Source of the DNA: Clonostachys chloroleuca
Taxonomy: Eukaryota; Ascomycota; Sordariomycetes; Hypocreales; Bionectriaceae
Assembly: GCA_037952775.1 (NCBI GenBank)
Contig: JBANAY010000004.1
Location: 11,408,001 to 11,472,000 of the forward strand
DNA: 64,000 nucleotides
Direction of reading: 5' to 3'
Shown: positions 10,579 through 23,801 of the stretch, one piece after another
Numbering within the stretch: the first letter of the stretch is position 1
Layout: each line of letters opens with the position of its first letter
Program-made: the position numbers and the translations under genes
The notes under the pieces: generated by a model
Told to the model about the DNA's origin: nothing
Database searches by the model: none
Seen by the model: the letters and a program-made list of their open reading frames with translations, nothing else

Positions 10579-13500
10579 TGTGGTAGCGGAGCCTGGGATA
10601 TGATGGCCCAGAGGAGAGAATGACTGGGACCCCGCGGAGTTGATGAAGGAGGAGGAAGTCAGCAAGCAGCAGCAAGGCAAGAAGACGCTTAGCCTGCGGC
10701 CAGTGTATCGAGATTATGATGTACCGCCCAGGGGTAGGCCCGCGTGTGAAAGCGAGACAAGAACCAGAGTCGTGTCGAAGACACCGCAGGGTCGCTGCTC
10801 GAAATGAAGGAAAATAGTACCGAAGTCAGGGTCCCTCCTGAGCTATAGGAGTCGCTGTGGAAGTACCTGATCAGGTACCTCCCTCTGGTGAGGTTCCTGG
10901 CGGCCACTCTAGGTCATAGAGGGTTTAGCTGCAGGCTCAAGCGCAAGGGGTGGCGATCGAGAGGTGTGCAATCGGGATGGGTACCTGGCGTAAAGATCCG
11001 GCCGCGAGGATAGCGTCCAAATAATTATGTTTGGATCTAACCTACAAGTCTCTTAGCTTGGCGAACCCGCATCGGGTGGCTGCGCAGACCAGCTGAAATG
11101 TTCATGGAGTGAGTATTGTGCCTGCCGGTGTCTGAAACTCTGGTAGGCCTCCCTAAGAGAGCTCCTTTAATCAGGGCTTTCATCCAACTCCCCTATCCTA
11201 CTCAGCCTTATTCGAGATATTGTTTGGCGATCTGGGTCCGTTCAAGATAACAGAAGGCCGATCTTGCCCTGCTCCATGTCAGATCCAATACCAGGATTAC
11301 TTACCTATCTCGTCCATTCCGTAGGGGTCCCATGCCGCGAGCCCTGTTGAGGGCCCACCATGACAGTTCCCATTGCTGACTGATAACAGCTGCACACACG
11401 GATTGGACTGCTGCAAAGGTCTTATATGCCGCATGGCTTACGGAGAGATGGAATTTAGTCTTCGCCCCGCCAAACACTAATGTCGGCACGGCAGTACAGA
11501 GAGGTTCTAATGATTATGATGACCCGCCTCCCAAGAGAGCTACAGCCACTAATGTCGAAGCTAACAGTAACCAAAATTCCTACTTGGTCCCTAATGAGGA
11601 GCTTGCCGGAGCTTCTTGGCCAGGAGGATTAGGGGATCTGATGCATTCCAGGGATCGCAAATAGGGGCCTGGATGGCTCTAGGCGAGACTCTGGTAGGCG
11701 TCTCCTTGCCGGATGTTGGGTAGCATCTTGTGTGAATGCGCCTCCTCGTAAATGAGACATAGGGCTGACCATGTGGCTCGTACTGAGTGGTCTCCTCCTC
11801 CCGGGTATCTACTGCAATCCAAAAGTATGGAGGCTCTTTGAGGTATGGACACAGTGGCCTGCGATGTTGGAATTTGCGCTATCTTAAGTAAGGCAATCAG
11901 GGTCGTGGCAGGCGAAAGCCAGCTTAGGCTGAATTAGAGGCCGTTGGAACATTAGGACGCTCAGCTATTGGATTGGGGATACGTATTGCGCAAGAAAATA
12001 TAATGGGAATGTGGACTATGACGACGTCTTTGGCACGTAGGATTGGTAAGAAACGTCAGCTTCGGGTCAGGCACGGACATAAGACCAGCTCGGAATTCTG
12101 AAGCAAGATTTGGAATTGTGATCAGGGGTCGCGTGCGAGAATTTTGGACTTTTGGAAGTGGTACGCCAGCAGCTTGGCACTTGGCAGACAGGTCTGGTGT
12201 TATCTTTGGGTAACGTTCTAACATATGTATTTCGGATAGCAGGGAGCAAATGGATCCCTGGTTGATCCCTTGTTCTCAGTGCGGAGCATCCGTTTGGTGG
12301 AGTTGACTAATTAAAATCAAACAACAATAGACGCTGGGAAAAGGTAGGTTTGGGCTCAAGGAAGTTTCCGATGTACATGGTGTGATTTAGATGTGCCATG
12401 TTGCATTGCGCGCTCCCGCTCTGAATCATTACAGTACAGCGAGCGAGGGACGATACTTCAGATATAAGGAGGGAGCGAGAGGCTCCAGCGGGAGTGCAGG
12501 GTAGCCATGCGGTGGGAGGATCTTTATGGCAGACGAATTGCCCTGCGAGTGATAATATTCTACTATTAGGACTTGCCAAGAGGGCAGGTGGGCAGAGATA
12601 ATGAGGTGGTGGGGGAAGCTGCAGCGCTCATCAACGGTGTTGAAACAGCTTTCCCTTTGAAGATGTTGATCTGGTCTTAGATTACCATCCGACTTGGCCA
12701 GCATCATCAATGGGCAAGGGAGTCATTGTTCATCGCCGCCTCTAACAAGAAATCAAGGTGGGCTTGTGCTGACCTTGAGACGGGCCAATCACCACCACGA
12801 TATATGTCGAGGTGGTATTCTATTCCCGATTAGCCCCTGTCGCCTGCGCTGCTACTTTGGTACAGTCGGGATGGGTGGCTCACACCACAAACAAGGCCGG
12901 TAGCGGGAACGATAGAACGATACGAAAGGCCGTTGCTCGTGACCTTGGGAAAACGAGGTGCTATGCCTGTGGCGAGGATACAAGTGGGAAGCTCCCGAGG
13001 ACGCGAGACACTTGGCATTTGCCTAAGCTAGCAAAACAAGACGACGCAACGGTTAATGGTGATGAGCCTCTGATCTCAGAGGCTAATAGGAAGAGGTGGG
13101 GGGGTTCACCAAAATCTCAGTCCTCTTCCGACAGCTTATCCGACCTGCAGCTGGGGCTGGGATAATTGATATGAGTGGCGCACAGCTGGAACACGGCTCG
13201 CAAGCCACCGTCTCAGCGACTTGAAAAAAAGCAAGCAGGCACTATTGCTTGTTTCAACAATGCACTGCCATGTAGCCGGCCGTTTATTGCCAATGTCGGT
13301 GGAGTGGCGGCAGCATCTGCTGGCCATGGCGAAACGATAGATGACGAGGCCGGCAACTAAAGCATTGCAGTCAGATCAAGTGAATGGCTAGTTGCTCGCT
13401 AGACAACAGTAGCAGCCAATATATGAGGTGGTGCAGGACGGGCGATCCCTGCCGGCCCACACTCAGCCCAAGCTCAGCCTTGGTCCCTGCTCACTTCTGA

Positions 13501-14503
13501 CCCGACGTCTTGGCCCGCGCCAAGCAATGCCGGCCGCACGCGAGAGCGAATTTCCTATATTTGCTGCCAATGCGAGAGTGCCAGCGGTGTTGCGAGCAGG
13601 AGAGCCGCTTCGCAAACCTGAAGGATGGGCCTCCACGGGCAGCTGCAGCAGCGCTCTCATCTCCGGCACCCGCCACGGGCCATCTCCAGGCCACTCCAGC
13701 TGTGTTGTCGTTCCTTCTGGGGGCGTGTCTTGCCTGAGGGGCCTGTCCCACCGACTCGGCGCACTGCCCTTTAGCGCGCCCGTAGCCCAAGATTTGTTCC
13801 ACCGGCGCCAAATCAGAGCAATCGCTCCCCGCTTTTCCTCAAGCTGCTGCTAATTGAGCGGTACTTTGGGTGTACTTTGCGATGGTTGCATTGCCGTTGA
13901 CCACAACCCTAATCTGCCCAACAGGCCATCTCTCTTCTTCCATCGTAAACACCACGCCCTTGCCCACGCCCAGCCGAGCCAGGCCAGCACAGGCAAAGCC
14001 CGCATCTTGCCATCCCGGTTTTCACTGACCGACTGATTGGGCCGTGGCATTGAGCTGCCCGTATTGCCCCTCGCTCGCATCTGCCTTTCCGCTCTGAACG
14101 CGATTCGTCTCCAGCCGCTGCCTCCGTGTAGCTTGTTGTATGTACTCCTCTCACTTCGTCCTCACTCGACCTCGTCCCACCACATACTCCTTTCTTCCTT
14201 GGCCCGCGCCTTGCCTACCGGTCTCTCCCTTTTTGCATTTCTTGCCCAGTCACTCCTTTCCACCCCGGCCAGTGCACTCTGTCTAATATACCTACGTCCT
14301 TGTCATCCCCCGTGCCCATTATCCCTTCTCGGGCCAGTCACTCTTTGATCTCGTCAGCATTGTCTTTCGTTAGCCGGGTGTGGCGCGGTGTTGCTTGTAC
14401 TCGCCCGTCCAATATTGACATTCTTTCCGCGTTTTTTGACCTCGAGCTTCTTTTATCTTCACCTCTCCTTCTTTTGCCCGTCCCGTCTTTGCCCACCGCC
14501 ACC
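10579..14503. other. 3.9-kb gene-free spacer between divergent GT32 paralogues
   Basis: The 5' flanks of both GT32 genes lie here. No open frame with family resemblance or splice continuity was found. The last 400 bp before the second gene (about 14100-14500) are strongly pyrimidine-rich, typical of a fungal promoter and 5' UTR. An AGGTACCT palindrome lies at 10873-10880. GC-rich open frames near 13430-13850 on both strands look accidental. Confidence 0.5.
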
Positions 14504-15783
14504 ATGTTGACCAAGCACCCCATGAGCATCACGGGTGCTATAGCCACCCACAGGCGCTACATCCTCCTCGCTCTCACGTCCTTTGTCCTGTTCTGGGTCA
14601 TCCTCTACTCATACGGCGACAGAATAGATCTTGCCAGCATCCACTACCCGGGCTCCCACCACCCCAAGGAGAACAACACCTTGATCACCATCGACGCCAC
14701 CAAGGAATCCGACGGTGCCCTCATCCCCAACTACCTCCACCTAATCTACGCCCTCAAGGACCCCAAGTCCAGCTTCAACTTCCACTTCAAGGACTACCTG
14801 TCCCTCTATGGCGCCCAGCACCACTGGCATCCCGACCGGGTCTACCTCCACACCAATGCAGACAAGGAGGCCCTCGACCGCGGCCGCGCTGGCGAGTCGG
14901 GCAAGTGGACGCAACTTATTCTCAACCACCCCAATCTGATCATCCACAACATCGAGCTGCAGGAGACGGCTGACAATGGCTTGACCATTCAGCGTATGGA
15001 GGCCCAGACCGACTTCGTCCGCGCCAAGGTCCTGAACGACATTGGTGGCTACTATATTGACTTCGATGTTGTAAGTGGCTTTGCCTCCCCCAAAAGAAGC
15101 CCATTCAGACTAACCCTCTCCCCAAGCACGCTCTCCGCGACATCGCACCCCTCCGTCACTCCGGCTACAAGGCCGTCGTGGGCATCGAGGCAGGCGGCGC
15201 CGTCAACCTGGGAGTCCTGCTCACAGCCCCGCGATCCCAGATGATCAAGCAGTGGGTCGAGGGCATGAACGCCGCCTTTGACGGCAGCTACGTCCAGCAT
15301 GCCAACGGCGTCTGCTCCAAGATCCGCGACCACCTCGAGGGCGTCGACAGCGAGCTCCTCGTCGTCAACCAAGGGTCCTTCCACCCCGTCGAGTGGAGCG
15401 ACGGCGACAAGGGCAAGCGGGGCCTCTTCCGCAACTACGACCTCGACGACGGCACCTTCACCAACAACCTCACCAGCTTCACCGACGGCGACCCGCTCCC
15501 CGACTTCGCCGCCGAGCAGGACGTCGACCACACCATGTGGAACGCCGCCGACTCCTACAAGGGACCCGAATGGGCCAAGGAGTGGCTCTGGACAAAGTCC
15601 TACACCCTCCACGCCTTCCGGCCACACACCGACGTCTTCGACTCCTTCGGCCTCGAGCACATCTCCCCGCGATACGTCCTCGAGCGCCGGAGCAACTACG
15701 CCCGCGCCGTCTACCCCATGGCATTAGACATGTACAGGAGGGGCATCATCAGCGTTCACGATACGTACACTGGCTTGCCCTAG
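14504..15783 (+). CDS. GT32 family glycosyltransferase, type II membrane (paralogue 2)
   Basis: Second predicted Golgi GT32 enzyme. Exons 14504-15070 and 15127-15783 join in frame to 407 residues; the intron is 56 bp (GTAAGT...CCAAG). The start ATG lies in a CCACCATG context. One membrane segment spans about residues 22-40 (LLALTSFVLFWVILYSYG). The catalytic domain starts at IPNYLHLIYALK, and the DXD motif is YIDFDV at residues 184-189. The intron follows the DXD valine at the same codon position as in paralogue 1. GMNAAFDG, SFHPVEW, DDGTFTNNL and HISPRYVLERRS are all shared with it. The N-terminal stem differs most. Sugar specificity cannot be read from the sequence. Confidence 0.9.
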
Positions 15784-18700
15784 GCGGAGCTGGGCTCCAA
15801 GTCTTGCTATTTTTGCTTTTCTACTACACATCATGGCGCAAAGAAAAGGGAAAATGGAGGGGGCATGTTTCTATTTTTCTTTTCGCTCCTCCGGCGTTCT
15901 TGAGTATTCTACACTGTAATAACTGGTTTATTCACGAAGTCTCATGGCAAACCTTGAATTAATGTCACATTCAGTCCACCCTGGTCTGGTCACAAGCTCC
16001 CCCTAACCCAACTCTCTCTTCAACGTGATGTTGCTGTTAGCGAGCCAGCCCAATTTCCTCGGGTTCTCGTATGGTTTGCCAAGTCCCCGCCAAGCCAGCG
16101 CGCAATTGGCCCGCGGGCCCTCGTATCACCCTTTCCTCGCAAACGATGGCACAATCCGTCAGCTCCCACGCGGGGGCTGTATACGAACGAGGGTGCCCCC
16201 CGGTTCTGGCGATTGCGAACCCTCGTTGTCGCACCAGTGGCGCGCAAACAAGTTGGACTGGGAGGGGGACAACGGGCGAGTGCGCCGGCGGCAGCTGGAG
16301 ATGAGAGACATTGGCGAGCCTCCCTGTATCGGAGGCTCGCCCTGGTGAGGAAAGAATGGGAGGATTAAGGCATGGGCCGGGCCGCGGCTGGCTAAAAGCG
16401 GAGAGGGCGTTATACATGCCTGTCTTCTTGTACGAGGATTATTTGATCCTTCATGCCAGTGGTACGGAGCAGGTTTCGTTTCAGGCCTTCGTCGTCTGCT
16501 TGGAATGTAGATGGATGCCTTGTCTTGCCGGCCACGTCCCGGGTTTTGCGAGTCATCAGCGACAAGTTTTTTCGCATAGCTCCTTTGGGGTGAAGGATTT
16601 GTTGAATTCCATTGGGGACTTTTGGGAAATAGTAGATGTGCATATAGCCCAAACCTCGAAGGGAGGTATTCTCCAGCCGCCGGCAATTGTAGTCCAAGAC
16701 TAGCTCAAAAGCTCTCATAGCCACCTCGCATTTGCCACGTGTTTGTGTAACTTTTTTAGACTTATAAGATTCTCTGGAATGTGGTTGCATGCTAGTGTTT
16801 TCTAATAAAGATAGTGACATAATCGTCAACGAGAAGCTCCGTGTTAGGTCATAGGTAAACAAACCAAAGTATATGATACAGCAACTCCTCCATCTCTCTG
16901 TCAATTTCTCATCATACCACCTAAAGTCAAGACTCGAACGCCCAAAGACTAGCATCGAGACACATAAGTGACTATACCAGAGGCTGACACTCCTGCAGAG
17001 TCACTACCGTTCTGGCATCATTACCCCTTCTTGTAATCCTCAAACTAGCATCAGCCACTGTTTCCACAAACAGCCGGGAGGGATCAAGAATGTAGCAAGG
17101 ACATAAAGGACGCATCCTATGCCTGCTATCAACAAGGGCATCTGTCTTCTCATCTGCCAATTTATGCTCCCTCGCTAATGGTATTGATCAAGCTAGGCAG
17201 GATATACTACAGCCTTTGGCCCCCTTCTACATACATGCTTCACGACGAAGGCTCGCGAACAGTAACCTTCTACAAAGATGGTGGTCCCTTTCCAGGCTTC
17301 AAGAGGTGTGTGATCGTGGGAAGATCGTACTATTCCTAGCTAGCCGTCGATTATTTATTGTCGCCATCTTTTCCCGCCTCTTTTAGCTGTTTTCGGCCAA
17401 CGTCTATTGATCGTTTTTATTGCAAGTAGGCACCGTCTGCATCCTAGCTCAGCATGAGAGTGGGCAGTATTAGGCATCGAGGACCTCGGCCACGATATTC
17501 ATAGCGCTAGTTTGGCGAGCTACCTTCTTCCTTGGAGAACTTTTCGCAACACTATCCTTGTTTAGAAATCCGGTCTTGGGCCTGGCAGCATTCAGCATTG
17601 GTCGCTTCCATGCTGCCTTTCTTTGGCAGCACGCTGCCCTCAGCAGGATCATCGTATTGAGGAGCCTCCTCCTTGACTCTACCTCGAGTGTCAAGCTCCT
17701 ATTGACCGAGGTCTTTTCATTGACCTTCCTCTGGTTGCTGGAGCTCTGATTGGTTATTATTGAGTCATGGCTCCCGGCGAAGGTTTAGTGACACATGTAG
17801 TATCCAGTACATCACTCCTCCTGAATAAGATTGCTCAAGTTCAAATCCACAAATATGAGGGATATCGTCACTTATGCAAACAGCTAGAAGCCAGGCGGCC
17901 CCATTGTTGCCATTGAGTGGACCAACGAGAATGAGGTGTGAAGCAGAAGACCTGGCATCCACAACATCCTCTGTTTCACAACTTGTGGCTTGCAAGGGCA
18001 CTTCCACGGAAGCTTCCAACTCGAGTTTTCGCTACCTCAAGGTCTTTTTTCGGGACCCGAGTAGTACTATGATTTCTGCATCATCAGACGCATTTGGGTT
18101 CGGATGTAGAAGTAACCAGGGGCTCGTTACCGCATGCAGCATTGCATAATAAGTAAACCAATACGCTAGGGTGAGGGAAGTGGTGTACTGGCCAGCAATG
18201 GCCTCGAGAGATGGACTCTATCGCACTCTCAGTGGCATCTAGATTCCTTGGGTAGATATTTCTTTTACATATTATATATTCAGGTATACATAAATCCTCA
18301 ATACTCCTAGAAAAGGAGAATTCTCCCATGTTACGCTAAGTCCTAAGTCCAGCAAACGTCTGCCACAAAGAAGAAACACTGAGACCATTCACTTCTTTGT
18401 TAAAAACTAATCTTTTTTCGTCTTGGCCTTCTTTTTGCTTCTTAAGACTTTACAGCAAGATTTCATCAAAGGACCATCATCTTAACATGGCGATTGCCAT
18501 TGAGGGCGTACATGATGTAGCCAGTTGATGCCAGCTTCTTGTGTAAATCTACTTAGCGCTCTCATTAGTGCCTTCTTAAGCTCTCTCTAATCTAAAATTC
18601 TACAAATAGATTTTCTAACAGTACTCAACGAGAACTGTATCTTCTTTGGAAGTACGTTGAAGATATCTGACCTATAGGGTAGGTACGTTTTTGCGGACGT

Positions 18701-19303
18701 CTACCAAATAATTTACATTACCAGGACAGGTACCCTCACATTGAGGATCTCATTAATGAAACAATTATGTGGTTTGTATTAACCTTTAACGGTCTGTGGC
18801 TATATGTGCTACAAAAGCTGGCCACTATTGCAAGAATGAAGGATGAAACGATTTAAATTGAGGCTCTGCTAGGCTAATGAGCCGAGTTGTAGTGGTTCGA
18901 AATACCCGTCTTACCCTACATTTTCAATTTTCCGAGCATGCATCAGAAGTCGTTGGCTACTGTCCGAATTAAATCACTTGGAGCGGGGTGCTACAGTTTG
19001 TTCCATTGACGCATGCGTTCGCGGTCTGAATTTTGATAACTGGAGCCGTGGCCCAGTGTGGTGGCTAAAATAAAAGACAACAGCCTTCCCAAGATTATCC
19101 AGATGATCTGTTGTGGTGCCTCAACATAAAAAAATACTGCGGTAAATCTCCCACATAAGGTAATGAGGCGGGTAAAAGTGAAAAGGATAGACTCTGAGTC
19201 GGTATCAAAACATGTATAAGCCCATCTCACAAACTCCGGGAAACGCCAGACCGACAAGGGATTCCTATCCCATGACCCAAGCAATAAAAATCAAACAATG
19301 CCT
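15784..19303. other. 3.5-kb gene-free region, AT-rich towards the right
   Basis: Downstream flanks of the GT32 gene (+) and the BAR gene (-). It contains a perfect hairpin at 16313-16341. Several short open frames (for example minus 16410-16955 and 17470-17694) show no recognised domain or splice-linked partner. From about 16.8 to 19.2 kb the base composition is AT-richer than in the genes, which could reflect old repeat relics, but no element can be named. Confidence 0.45.
16313..16341. repeat. Perfect 11-bp inverted repeat, 7-nt loop
   Basis: GGCGAGCCTCC (16313-16323) is followed after CTGTATC by its exact reverse complement GGAGGCTCGCC (16331-16341). The GC-rich stem could form a stable hairpin in DNA or RNA. 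It lies about 530 bp beyond the GT32 stop codon, outside any recognised gene. Confidence 0.8.
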
Positions 19304-20656
19304 TCAGTATTTCAGGTCCCTCCGCGTAGGAACTGGTGGTGGAGCTGGTTTCTTGGCCCGGTTAACGGGTGGAGGAGGAGGGGGCGCCTTCTTAACGGCT
19401 GATGCACTGATAGTACGGGTGAGGCTGCCGTAAGAAGTCGCTGGCGTCAATGTTCGTTCAGGATAGTCTGGGCTGCCGCTTCCGCTGGAGGCCGAGCGGT
19501 CATCAAAGATATCATCTGTACGGTTTCCGTATGCCAAGCCGTCTGTTCGCACGCGGCTGAGGGGGAGAGGGGGTGGAGCACCGCCCGATCGCTGTGTAGC
19601 TCGTCCCTCTGTGATGGATCGGCCCATTGCAGGTCGTGTTGATTGAGGAGGAGGGGGAGGAGCAGCACGAGTGCCGGGGGAGACGTTTCGCATGCGAGCG
19701 GACAGTGGCTCAGGCTCTTGTGCGGGCTCTTCATCCTGCCATGAGCGGGCAGTGCTGACACGACGAACGGCAGGAGGGCATCGAGTGGAACGGGAGCGAG
19801 GAGGGGACATTCTGTACTGAGCGGGCTCGCTGTTGCCAGCCACCAGGTTCTGGCGAGCTCGGCGCAGCTCTTCGGCGCAGCGCTCGTAGTAATCAAGCTC
19901 GGCATCGAGGTAGTCGGTGATGGCAGCGACGTTATCGGCTTCGGCTTCCTTGATGTCAACCATGCGCTGGTATACGTCTTCGGTAGACTCTTCGAATTTA
20001 GCCTTGTTTGTTCGGACCTCTTCTTCAACACGGAAATCATCGCGGCGGGCCTTTTGCATCTTGGCAGTGCTGGCGTCGTAAGCGAGGCGTCGGTTCTCGA
20101 GCTTCTTGCGAGCAGTCTATTTATCGTTAGCATCGAGGGACATCTCTTGTGACCAAAGAGGCTTTGGAAGCCGACGTACTTGATACTCCTTCATCATCGT
20201 GTTGTTTCGCTCCAGGTTCTCAACCCAGGTGGCATTGGCTTGTTCGACAAAACCTTCCTGGAGGACTGCGATGCGCTCATGGGCCTGACCAAGAGCGACG
20301 AGCGAGGTACCGAGCTGAGAGTCGGCCTCGAACTCCTCACCATGGGCAGCCATGACGCGACCATGGTATCCTATGGGAGCGGCTCGCTCTCTGTCCTCGA
20401 GGGCGTCGCAGCGACGGGTCATCCATCGAATGTAAGAGTTGGTCGACTTTTGAAGGCGCTCGGTCCCTGTGATGGGAAGGTTAGTAGGCCAAATACAATA
20501 CTAACGGGGAGGGGGAAGAAAAGACAAACCTTGCTGACGGAGATTCATTTCCGCCTCGAGCATTCTGAACTCGTCCGTCTGGCCAGACTTGGCCTCGCCG
20601 CCCATCTTCTCCCCGGCCCATTGGAAGGCGCGATCGAATTTCTTGGTGATATGCAT
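19304..20656 (-). CDS. BAR-domain protein with proline-rich C-terminus
   Basis: Predicted membrane-curvature protein of endocytosis or membrane trafficking. Three exons: 20656-20530, 20466-20180 and 20116-19304, with two 63-bp introns. They join in frame to 408 residues. Residues 1 to about 245 form a long helical BAR region opening with MHITKKFDRAFQWAGEKMG. It continues with RCDALEDRER, MMKEYQTARKKLENRRLAYD and a final DYLDAELDYYERCAEELRR helix. Residues about 255-408 are low-complexity and carry several poly-proline blocks (APPPPPQ, KKAPPPPPPV, KPAPPPVPTRR), likely SH3-ligand sites. No SH3 domain of its own is present. Lipid preference and partners are not visible. Confidence 0.9.
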
Positions 20657-23600
20657 GGTGGATAGTGTCGAAGGGGTCGTAAGTAGGTATCGAGAGGGTA
20701 TATTAGGAGCAATTGACTACGGTGTGGATGCGTGTGCAACGATGAACTTTTTTTTGTAGAGCGGTGCTGCCAGCAGCAAGAACTTGTCGTATGAAGCGAG
20801 GAAACAGAGACGGAGGTGCAACAAGTGTGAGTGAAGGACAATGAACACAACACAGATGCAAATGGGAGAAAATAAGAGCCGAGGACTGGAGACGAGACAA
20901 GGGGGCGGACAAAGGTTTAAGAACAAGGAGAGATGTATAACAGCCGATCCTTGGGAAGGAGGCACGTCCAAGGTGGAACAAAACAAGCAAGTCGCAGAAG
21001 TACGAGAAGGGCCCTAGTAAACCTTGCCTGCCACTGGCGCTACCCCTAGGCCCTAGGTAGGTACCTTTAGCCTTCTCACTTTCCCCGCTGTTTACAACTG
21101 GTGGTGGTAACAGTGGTGGGATTGGTGGAGAGCGAACAGCACCTCCCAAAGGGGGTTATTGGATGGAGGGCTGGTGGGAGGGGGAAGAGGGAGCCAGCAG
21201 GAGGTGGTTTAGTGCTCGCGCTGGGCTGTTGAGGCGACTGGACAGGGGCTGCTGGAATGGTTGCAGTGCTTGGTTCTGCGCGTACCTGATCTTGCTTAAT
21301 CTAATCGCTGCAGCCGTTGCGTAGGTGGCCGATGCTAGCTGCTGGCTGATTCCCAATATTCACTCTGATCATCCGCGATCATCACGGTGAATTGATTGAG
21401 GTATCCTATCTCGTACTGGCTGCTGCCGCCAGGAGACCGCGGACTACGGACTACGGACACATTGCATCTCTGCCGACGGCGAGGCGAGGCGACAGTCCTG
21501 GGGGCCGTTTCTAGGGGTCTAGGCGCGGAGTAGGAGCTCCCATCTCCATGTTTGCTTGCACTAGATGCACACATGGTGGGTGCATATCCAGCTCCACTTG
21601 CGATGCATCCCTGGAGCTAAACAGGACGCATTGCATTTCGCCTGCAATTGAGCCGCCGCCCACTGCTTCCAACCAGCAGCAAAGGTTCCGCTCCAACTGG
21701 ACAGGCTGGGCCCAGATATGTATGCATACACTTGGGAGGGTGGCTGCTCCTTTGCTCCACGGGAAAGGCAAAAAACGCATGCATCGCCTGGGCTGGCCTG
21801 ATCTGTCCTGGAGGGAGGGGGTTGGGGCCAGCCAGATAGCAAAAAGGCTCATGTCGACACTCTTCCCACGCTATGAGCCCTTGTTGGGGAGTGGATTCAC
21901 CGTGGACTGACTGGGCGTCATGAGCTCCCATATCGACACATGTTTCTCAAATTACTGGCGTTTGCTGGCTCGATAGATCATCTTGCACAGCCCTCCTCAG
22001 TCCCTGCCGCCTACGTGTGTTTCCACGTACCCTTATTCGTATTGGGTAGACGGCCTTTGCCAAACTGACTGCCGCACCGTGCCCTGCGGGATCTTCAGCC
22101 CCTGAGTTTCGAGCCTGGCGATCCAATTTTCTGGGGTTCCATCCAGGTTCCAGATTTTCAGTGGGTTTCTCGTGAACTTTGGCCCCCTGCAGGGCGCTAC
22201 AAATGCTAAGCAATGCGCTAGCGAGGACCTATCGCAAATCCCACAGTAGCGGCGGGCGCTGGCTGGTTACCTTACTCGATCATGAATTACTGTCCTGTTC
22301 CCTCAACTGAGACTGGCTTGGTGTGAGCACAAGTTGTTCAAGGTTCCTGTGGTCGGAACCGGGGTCTCTCGCCTCCTCAATGCGTCAAAGCGAATCGCCT
22401 TGCCCGACAGCGGGTGGTGGGGAACGACCGCCAGATGTTCCAGAACCGGCCGGCGAGAGCCAATCTCTGCACTGTCAGCGGCAGATCCCAAACCGCCTGC
22501 GCGCCAAAGAGCAGCGCTTACCGAGCTCTGAGCGGCTATCCTTTTTTGTTTCTTGTTTGCTGGTGTTCATTACGGTTCGTAAAAATAAATATAGCACCAA
22601 GAGGCTAGCTGTCGCCTCGTCTCAGCTGTGGCTTGCTCAACCGCCATGCCAGGCACGAGGTAGTTTGTCGGGGCTTTCTGTTGTGACAGCAGATCAGACA
22701 CATGCTTGTTGTTCGTTCATGGGCTGCTACTGGCTACGGAACGACAATGTCGCCGAGAATAATGTGTAGCCAGGTACCTTTGATCTCTAATGAACGTGAT
22801 TCATTATTGATTGATTGAGAATGAGCCCACGTATGCATGATGTTTCTTTTTCCTCTTGTGGTTTACTTTGCCATGATTATATCCACAGAAGAGCAATAAC
22901 GGCATTTGTTAGTAATAGATGCACGCGCAACACTTGGGCCATAGTGTCGCCGCCGTGACATTGTCCCTCCAATCAATAATGCAACAGATAGCTGCTCCAC
23001 TACGTGCTCGCTCGCTATGCAATGAAGCTTTTCTGTTTTGCATCACCCTGAAACGAAACACGCCTGGGCCCGTTTCCCACACAGGCTGGGATGGGTAGCC
23101 GATACCTCAAACAGCTTGGTGGCACCAGGGGGTCTCAGTACTGGGCCGACTTTTCACATTTGGCAGGATGAGCTTGGGCGCGTGCGTCCGATGATGGATT
23201 CCATCACGTCGGTGAATGCCATGAACGGGGAAAAGATGGGCGTGCTAACTGCACAAATAGCTCATGGTGGCCAACATTATGTTGGGGCAGCCAAGGGTTG
23301 TGCCGTCTTCAGTCGATTACGATTGCGATACCAGCGCACGTGACGATAAGACCGGCGATAGCGATACGGATACGGAGGACTTGCTTAATGGAGGTAGTGT
23401 CAATCACAAACTACGAGGCCGGCAGGGATGAGATGCACAGAATGCTGGTCTTGAATAACCGAGAATCACAACAAGCTCGCGATACCACCACAGAGCGCCC
23501 GACAATCTGAGCTAATTTCCTGCTGGTGCTACACCATCCGGATCGATAGCCAGATGCAGTGCAGACCACCAGCGAGGCTCGATGGACGGAAGCATTGGAC

Positions 23601-23801
23601 CCTGAATCCGAAAATGTAACCCTCCCAACCTCCTCGCCCCTCAGGCCAAGGCCCTTTTCCCCAAATTCTCCTTCCCAAAGAATCTAGATACCCTGGATCA
23701 ATGGCACGACGGATGCACGATGGGCATGCCCGCCGTTACCCATCGCTCGCTACGAGCAGCTCGCCCCAACCGTCTGGATGGATCGAGGAGAATTGGCCCT
23801 T
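20657..23801. other. 3.1-kb gene-free region
   Basis: Carries the long pyrimidine-rich (minus-strand sense) promoter of the BAR gene at 20.66-21.1 kb. AGGTACCT palindromes lie at 21059-21066 and 22772-22779. Open frames around 21.5-21.9 and 22.3-22.8 kb lack recognisable domains. No gene is supported. Confidence 0.5.

Noticed and set aside
13428..13853. GC-rich open frames on both strands
   Set aside because: No recognisable domain, overlapping frames of similar length on both strands, and position in the GT32 upstream region.
15052..15660. 202-codon minus-strand open frame
   Set aside because: Antisense to the second GT32 gene, with the same low-complexity composition.
16410..16955. 181-codon minus-strand open frame
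   Set aside because: Amino-acid composition and lack of family motifs give no support. Not linked to other exons.
18880..18905. Possible tRNA T arm (GTGGTTCGAAATAC)
   Set aside because: No pairing stem and no matching acceptor, D or anticodon arms nearby.
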